8,008 nt of DNA from the NCBI GenBank assembly GCA_947585525.1, contig CANPXA010000075.1, forward strand, positions 1-8,008. Reading direction: 5' to 3'. Positions within the stretch are counted from its first letter, which is position 1. Each line of letters begins with the position of its first letter. A program made the position numbers and the translations under genes. The notes under the pieces were generated by a model, which was given only the letters and a program-made list of their open reading frames with translations, did not search any database and was not told where the DNA came from. Positions 4,909 to 8,008 of this stretch are shown one piece after another. The stretch comes from an uncultured Akkermansia sp. (lineage in GTDB: Bacteria; Verrucomicrobiota; Verrucomicrobiia; Verrucomicrobiales; Akkermansiaceae).

Positions 4909-7065
4909 ATGAAAGAAAACGACGACGAGACCATTCAGCGTGTGCTGCGCGACGCGTTCGGCTTTGAGGATTTGCGAGCGGGACAGCGCGAGGTGGTTCA
5001 TGCCGTGATGGAGGGACGGGACACGCTGGCCATCATGCCGACGGGCGGAGGGAAGTCGCTCTGCTATCAGCTGCCGGCCCTGTGTCGAGAGGGTGTCACC
5101 ATCGTTGTTTCTCCGCTCATCGCACTGATGAAGGACCAAGTGGATGCCCTGCGCGCCAAGGGGATCCCGGCTGCCGCCGTGAACTCCGCCCTGGGTGCCG
5201 AGGAATATCGCCAAGCCATGGCTCAACTCCAACGCGGCGAACTGAAAATTCTCTACGTCGCACCCGAGCGGTTTGCGCAAGAGGGGTTCATGCGACGTCT
5301 TGCCGAAAGTCAGGTGAGCCTGCTGGCCGTTGATGAAGCGCACTGTCTGAGCCAGTGGGGACACGACTTCCGACCGGACTATTTGCGACTCGGCAGTGTA
5401 CGCGAGCACATAGGGAACCCACCCCTCATCGCTCTCACCGCCACCGCCACGGAAATCGTGCGCAACGATATCATCCAGGCACTGCACCTGCGCGACCCGG
5501 CCGTCATCATCCGTGGTTTCGCACGCGACAACCTGCACTTCGGCATCACTCATTGCGAGGGACGTCGTGATAAATTCGCGCGCATCCGTTCCATCGCCAA
5601 CACGTGGAAGACAGGAATCGTTTACTGCTCCACGCGCAAAAATGTCATGGCCGTCTTTGACGAGCTGCACCTCACAACCCCGGGAGTCGTCGCCTATCAT
5701 GCGGGGATGACGGATGAGGAGCGACAGTTCTCGCAGAACGCCTTTATCTCCGGCAAGGCGAATATCATCGTCGCCACCAACGCCTTCGGCATGGGGATTG
5801 ACCGAGCAGACGTGCGCTTCGTCGTCCACTTTGAAATTCCCGGGAGCGTAGAAGCCTATTATCAGGAGGCCGGTCGCGCCGGACGCGATGGAAAGCCCGC
5901 CTGCTGCGAGTTGCTCTTCAACCACGCGGATCTTAAAACGCAGGAGTTTTTCTTTGAAGGGAGCAACCCCTCGCTCAATCTCGTCCGCTCCCTCTACAAC
6001 CTGCTCTGCTTCCAATGTTCCTCAAATGGAGGCGAAGTGCAATACAGTGCGGATGAGATGAGCTCCCTGCTGGGCAAGGATGTGAACCCCATGGCTGTCT
6101 CCACAGCGCTCTCCGTGCTCATGCACGCCGGTGCGATTGTCCGCACCGATGTGCCGGGGAAAAATGTGAAAAGCACGCGTGTACTCAACCCGGATTCCGG
6201 CTTCTCCTCGCTGAATATCGACCGCGACCAGCTGGAAGAAAAAGCGCGACGCGATCACCTCAAGATCGAAGCCATCACGCGCTACGCTTACAGTACCGGC
6301 TGCCGCCAAATGTGGATTCTCGATTACTTCGGCGAGCAGGATGCCGCTCCCTGCGGGCACTGTGACTCCTGCCTCGCCGCACCTTCCGCGGATGCGCAGG
6401 AACTCTCCGCAGCCGAGATGGATATCGTGCGCAAAGCGCTGGCCGGCGTGGCCCGCTCCTGCGCACGGCAGAGGGATGGTTCACTGCGCCCCCTGTACGG
6501 ACGCGGCAAAATTATGGACATGCTGCGCGGCGCGAAAAAAGCCACGCTCAACCAGCACCTCATGGGTCTCTCCACCTACGGCATCCTCTCCCACCTCACG
6601 GAAGCCGCCATGCGCGCCCTCTTCCGCGCCATGCAGAATGCCAAGCTTCTTGAAACAAGCGGCGGCGAGATGCCTCTCATCTCCCTCTCTCCTCTGGGCG
6701 CCGAGGTGATGCGCGGTAACAAGGAGGTGCTCATGAGTTCCAAAGGATGGAGCTGCGACAAGCAGGTTCAAACCCGCAACCTCGCGGATGCCCGCAAACG
6801 CACACAAAATCTGCTGGATGCCCTCCAAGTCGGCAAGCCGGACATGGTGCTCTACCGCCACCTCAGCGCGGCACGCACCGAGCTTGCCCGCGAATACCAC
6901 GTCCCGATCTTTCGCATCATGAGCAACGCCACCCTGCGCGCCCTCGCTACCTTGCGCCCCACAACAGAGGAAGCAGCCTGCCGTATCAAAGGCATCGGCG
7001 CCTGGACCCGCGACCACACGCTTTCCTCCTTCCTCGACATCATCCGCGACTACATGGATGAGTAG
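4909..7065 (+). CDS. recQ: ATP-dependent DNA helicase RecQ
   Basis: A superfamily 2 3'-5' helicase that unwinds DNA in recombination and replication-fork repair. Motifs in order: FGFEDLRAGQ (motif 0, 17-26), MPTGGGKS (Walker A, 43-50), VSPLIALMKDQ (67-77), DEAHCLSQWGHDFRP (142-156), ALTATAT (175-181), IVYCSTRKNV (237-246), VATNAFGMGIDRADVRFV (288-305) and YYQEAGRAGRDG (317-328). The zinc site is C465 plus CGHCDSC (482-488). A helical RQC-like region follows, and an HRDC-like domain ends the protein (about 644-716; LYRHLSAARTELAREYHVP, IKGIGAWT). At 718 residues it is longer than E. coli RecQ (about 610). Much of the excess is residues 355-450, a winged-helix-like segment (VQYSADEMSSLLG, STALSVLMHAGAIV) between motif VI and the zinc site. 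The start at 4909 has no clear Shine-Dalgarno. It converges on pdxH with a 14-bp gap. Confidence 0.97.
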   Translation: MKENDDETIQRVLRDAFGFEDLRAGQREVVHAVMEGRDTLAIMPTGGGKSLCYQLPALCREGVTIVVSPLIALMKDQVDALRAKGIPAAAVNSALGAEEYRQAMAQLQRGELKILYVAPERFAQEGFMRRLAESQVSLLAVDEAHCLSQWGHDFRPDYLRLGSVREHIGNPPLIALTATATEIVRNDIIQALHLRDPAVIIRGFARDNLHFGITHCEGRRDKFARIRSIANTWKTGIVYCSTRKNVMAVFDELHLTTPGVVAYHAGMTDEERQFSQNAFISGKANIIVATNAFGMGIDRADVRFVVHFEIPGSVEAYYQEAGRAGRDGKPACCELLFNHADLKTQEFFFEGSNPSLNLVRSLYNLLCFQCSSNGGEVQYSADEMSSLLGKDVNPMAVSTALSVLMHAGAIVRTDVPGKNVKSTRVLNPDSGFSSLNIDRDQLEEKARRDHLKIEAITRYAYSTGCRQMWILDYFGEQDAAPCGHCDSCLAAPSADAQELSAAEMDIVRKALAGVARSCARQRDGSLRPLYGRGKIMDMLRGAKKATLNQHLMGLSTYGILSHLTEAAMRALFRAMQNAKLLETSGGEMPLISLSPLGAEVMRGNKEVLMSSKGWSCDKQVQTRNLADARKRTQNLLDALQVGKPDMVLYRHLSAARTELAREYHVPIFRIMSNATLRALATLRPTTEEAACRIKGIGAWTRDHTLSSFLDIIRDYMDE

Positions 7066-7079
7066 CCGGTCCGCTCTTC

Positions 7080-7718
7080 CTACGGCTGCAGTCGCTCAAT
7101 GAGCCACGATCCATCTTCCTGCAAGGTGTAGAGGAAGCGGTCGTGCACCCGCCCGGGACCTCCCTGCCAAAATTCCATGGCGCGCGGGATGATTCGGTAG
7201 CCGCCCCAGAAATCCGGCAGCGGCACCTCGCCATCCGCAAATTTCCTCTTGAGTTCCTGCAGCTTCATCATGAGCAATTTTCTCGTGGAAATCACGCTGC
7301 TCTGGTGCGATACCCAAGCCCCCAGCTGCGACTCGCGCGGCCGCGTCAGAAAGTAGCGCAGGGTCTCCGCCCGCGTTATCTTCTCCACCCGTCCGTGCAC
7401 GATAATCTGCCTCTCCAACGTCACCCACGGCAGTAGCATGCACACGTTCGGATTCTCCTCCATCTCCCGTGCCTTCCGGCTCGTGTAGTTCGTGAAGAAA
7501 ACGTATCCTTTATCGTCGTAGTATTTGAGAAGCACCGTGCGCAGTGACGGCACACCCGCCGCCGTGCTCGTCGCCAAACTCATCGCATTGGGTTCCGCTA
7601 TACCACTCTCCAACGCCTGTTTGAACCACCGATCAAATTGTTCAAACGGCGTTTCCGCCAGGTCCCGCCGATGCAGCGTCTCTTTCAAATATTCTTCTCT
7701 GAATGCCGACAAGTCCAT
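7080..7718 (-). CDS. pdxH: Pyridoxamine/pyridoxine 5'-phosphate oxidase
   Basis: PdxH is an FMN-dependent, usually dimeric, cytoplasmic enzyme that oxidises pyridoxine 5'-phosphate or pyridoxamine 5'-phosphate to pyridoxal 5'-phosphate, the last step of vitamin B6 synthesis and salvage. The 212 residues match the family length. Visible motifs: EPNAMSLAT (42-50), RTVLLK (60-65, FMN phosphate contacts), FTNYTSRKAREM (75-86), LERQIIVHGRVEK (101-113), RPRESQLGAWVSHQS (126-140), FWGGYRIIP (170-178), MEFWQG (181-186) and RVHDR (190-194, equivalent to the substrate-binding R197/H199 of E. coli), ending in IERLQP. It lies 173 bp downstream of infA on the same strand, with its own promoter candidate. 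Its 3' end faces recQ, leaving only 14 bp between the stops and no separate terminator. Confidence 0.97.
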   Translation of the reverse strand: MDLSAFREEYLKETLHRRDLAETPFEQFDRWFKQALESGIAEPNAMSLATSTAAGVPSLRTVLLKYYDDKGYVFFTNYTSRKAREMEENPNVCMLLPWVTLERQIIVHGRVEKITRAETLRYFLTRPRESQLGAWVSHQSSVISTRKLLMMKLQELKRKFADGEVPLPDFWGGYRIIPRAMEFWQGGPGRVHDRFLYTLQEDGSWLIERLQP

Positions 7719-7727
7719 ACGTCACTC

Positions 7728-7755
7728 ATTCTACCACATCCCGCCCCTTTTGCAA
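7728..7755 (-). promoter_or_regulatory. Promoter for pdxH, implying a near-leaderless mRNA
   Basis: On the minus strand TTGCAA (7755-7750), a 16-nt spacer and TAGAAT (7733-7728) form a sigma70-like promoter. Its expected start point near 7721 is only about 3 nt before the pdxH ATG at 7718. No Shine-Dalgarno precedes that ATG, which fits a leaderless message or translation from a longer infA-pdxH transcript. Confidence 0.48.
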
Positions 7756-7869
7756 CGCCGAGATTTTCTCCCCTCCATGCCCGGGAAAAGAACCGCATCG
7801 TGGTTGCATCCAAAACAGGTCCGAGATTCCTTCCTTTTGCTCTCAGCAGAGAGGGAAGACATACACACC

Positions 7870-7892
7870 ACGCGTGCCATGTCAACACGCGT
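7870..7892 (-). terminator. Hairpin at the 3' end of infA, no U-run
   Basis: ACGCGTG and CACGCGT pair perfectly (7 bp) around a 9-nt loop. The stem begins on the first base of the infA stop codon as read on + (7892). It is not followed by a T-rich stretch on the transcribed strand, so it may be a weak or factor-assisted terminator or an mRNA-stabilising 3' structure. Confidence 0.35.
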
Positions 7893-8008
7893 TAATTCAG
7901 ACGGAACGTGATACGCGCCTTGCTGACATCGTAGGGAGATACCTCAATGCGGACCTTATCGCCAACGACGAGGCGAATGAAGCGTTTACGCATCTTGCCC
8001 GAAATGTG
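7892..8008 (-). CDS. infA: Translation initiation factor IF-1, C-terminal part (N-terminus outside window)
   Basis: IF-1 binds the A site of the 30S subunit during initiation. The last 38 codons plus TAA are present: HISGKMRKRFIRLVVGDK, then RIEVSPYDVSKARITFRLN. These are the second half of the single OB (S1-like) domain, with the conserved HISGKMRK and SPYD motifs. The full protein is normally about 72 residues, so roughly half lies beyond the right edge. It is upstream of pdxH on the same strand. Confidence 0.96.
   Translation of the reverse strand, partial: HISGKMRKRFIRLVVGDKVRIEVSPYDVSKARITFRLN

Noticed and set aside
4768..6015. A 415-codon open frame on the minus strand
   Set aside because: It is antisense to the helicase core of recQ and shows no known motif.

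Overview
The window looks like chromosomal DNA from a fairly GC-rich bacterium. It carries housekeeping genes (khpA-priA, an aldo/keto reductase, recQ, pdxH, infA) with short intergenic gaps, plus one AT-rich accessory patch. The IF-1 C-terminus, PdxH and RecQ would fit a Verrucomicrobiota-like or related lineage. That is a low-confidence impression from protein style only, because no 16S or ribosomal protein cluster is present.

Layout. Bases 1-2387 (minus strand): a KhpA-type KH-domain RNA-binding protein followed by the primosomal helicase PriA, whose C-terminus runs off the left edge. A good sigma70-type promoter for the pair lies at 2420-2448. Bases 2478-3926: a 1.45-kb segment bounded by two inverted copies of a 123-129 bp repeat. 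The outermost 33 bp are identical in the two copies. Further in lie a 14-bp tandem repeat and a GC-rich hairpin. The only credible gene inside is a signal-peptide-bearing SnoaL-like protein (2850-3380), preceded by an AT-rich leader with a sigma54-like promoter candidate. A third, partial copy of the repeat end lies at 3489-3504. No transposase or integrase is visible.

Bases 3934-4725 (minus): an aldo/keto reductase with an intact catalytic tetrad, whose stop codon is 7 bp from the right repeat arm. Bases 4909-7065 (plus): a 718-residue RecQ helicase with a zinc-binding region, an RQC-like region and an HRDC-like domain, and an extra winged-helix-like segment before the zinc site. Bases 7080-7718 (minus): PdxH, the PNP/PMP oxidase, converging on recQ with a 14-bp gap and with a promoter so close to its start that the mRNA may be almost leaderless. 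Bases 7892-8008 (minus): the last 38 codons of infA (IF-1).

PriA and RecQ both act in replication restart and recombination, but they lie in separate opposite-strand units and nothing in the sequence shows co-regulation. The part most worth a second look is the inverted-repeat-bounded SnoaL segment. It could be a non-autonomous cargo-carrying element, an invertible segment, or two independent insertions of a dispersed REP/MITE-like repeat around a resident gene.
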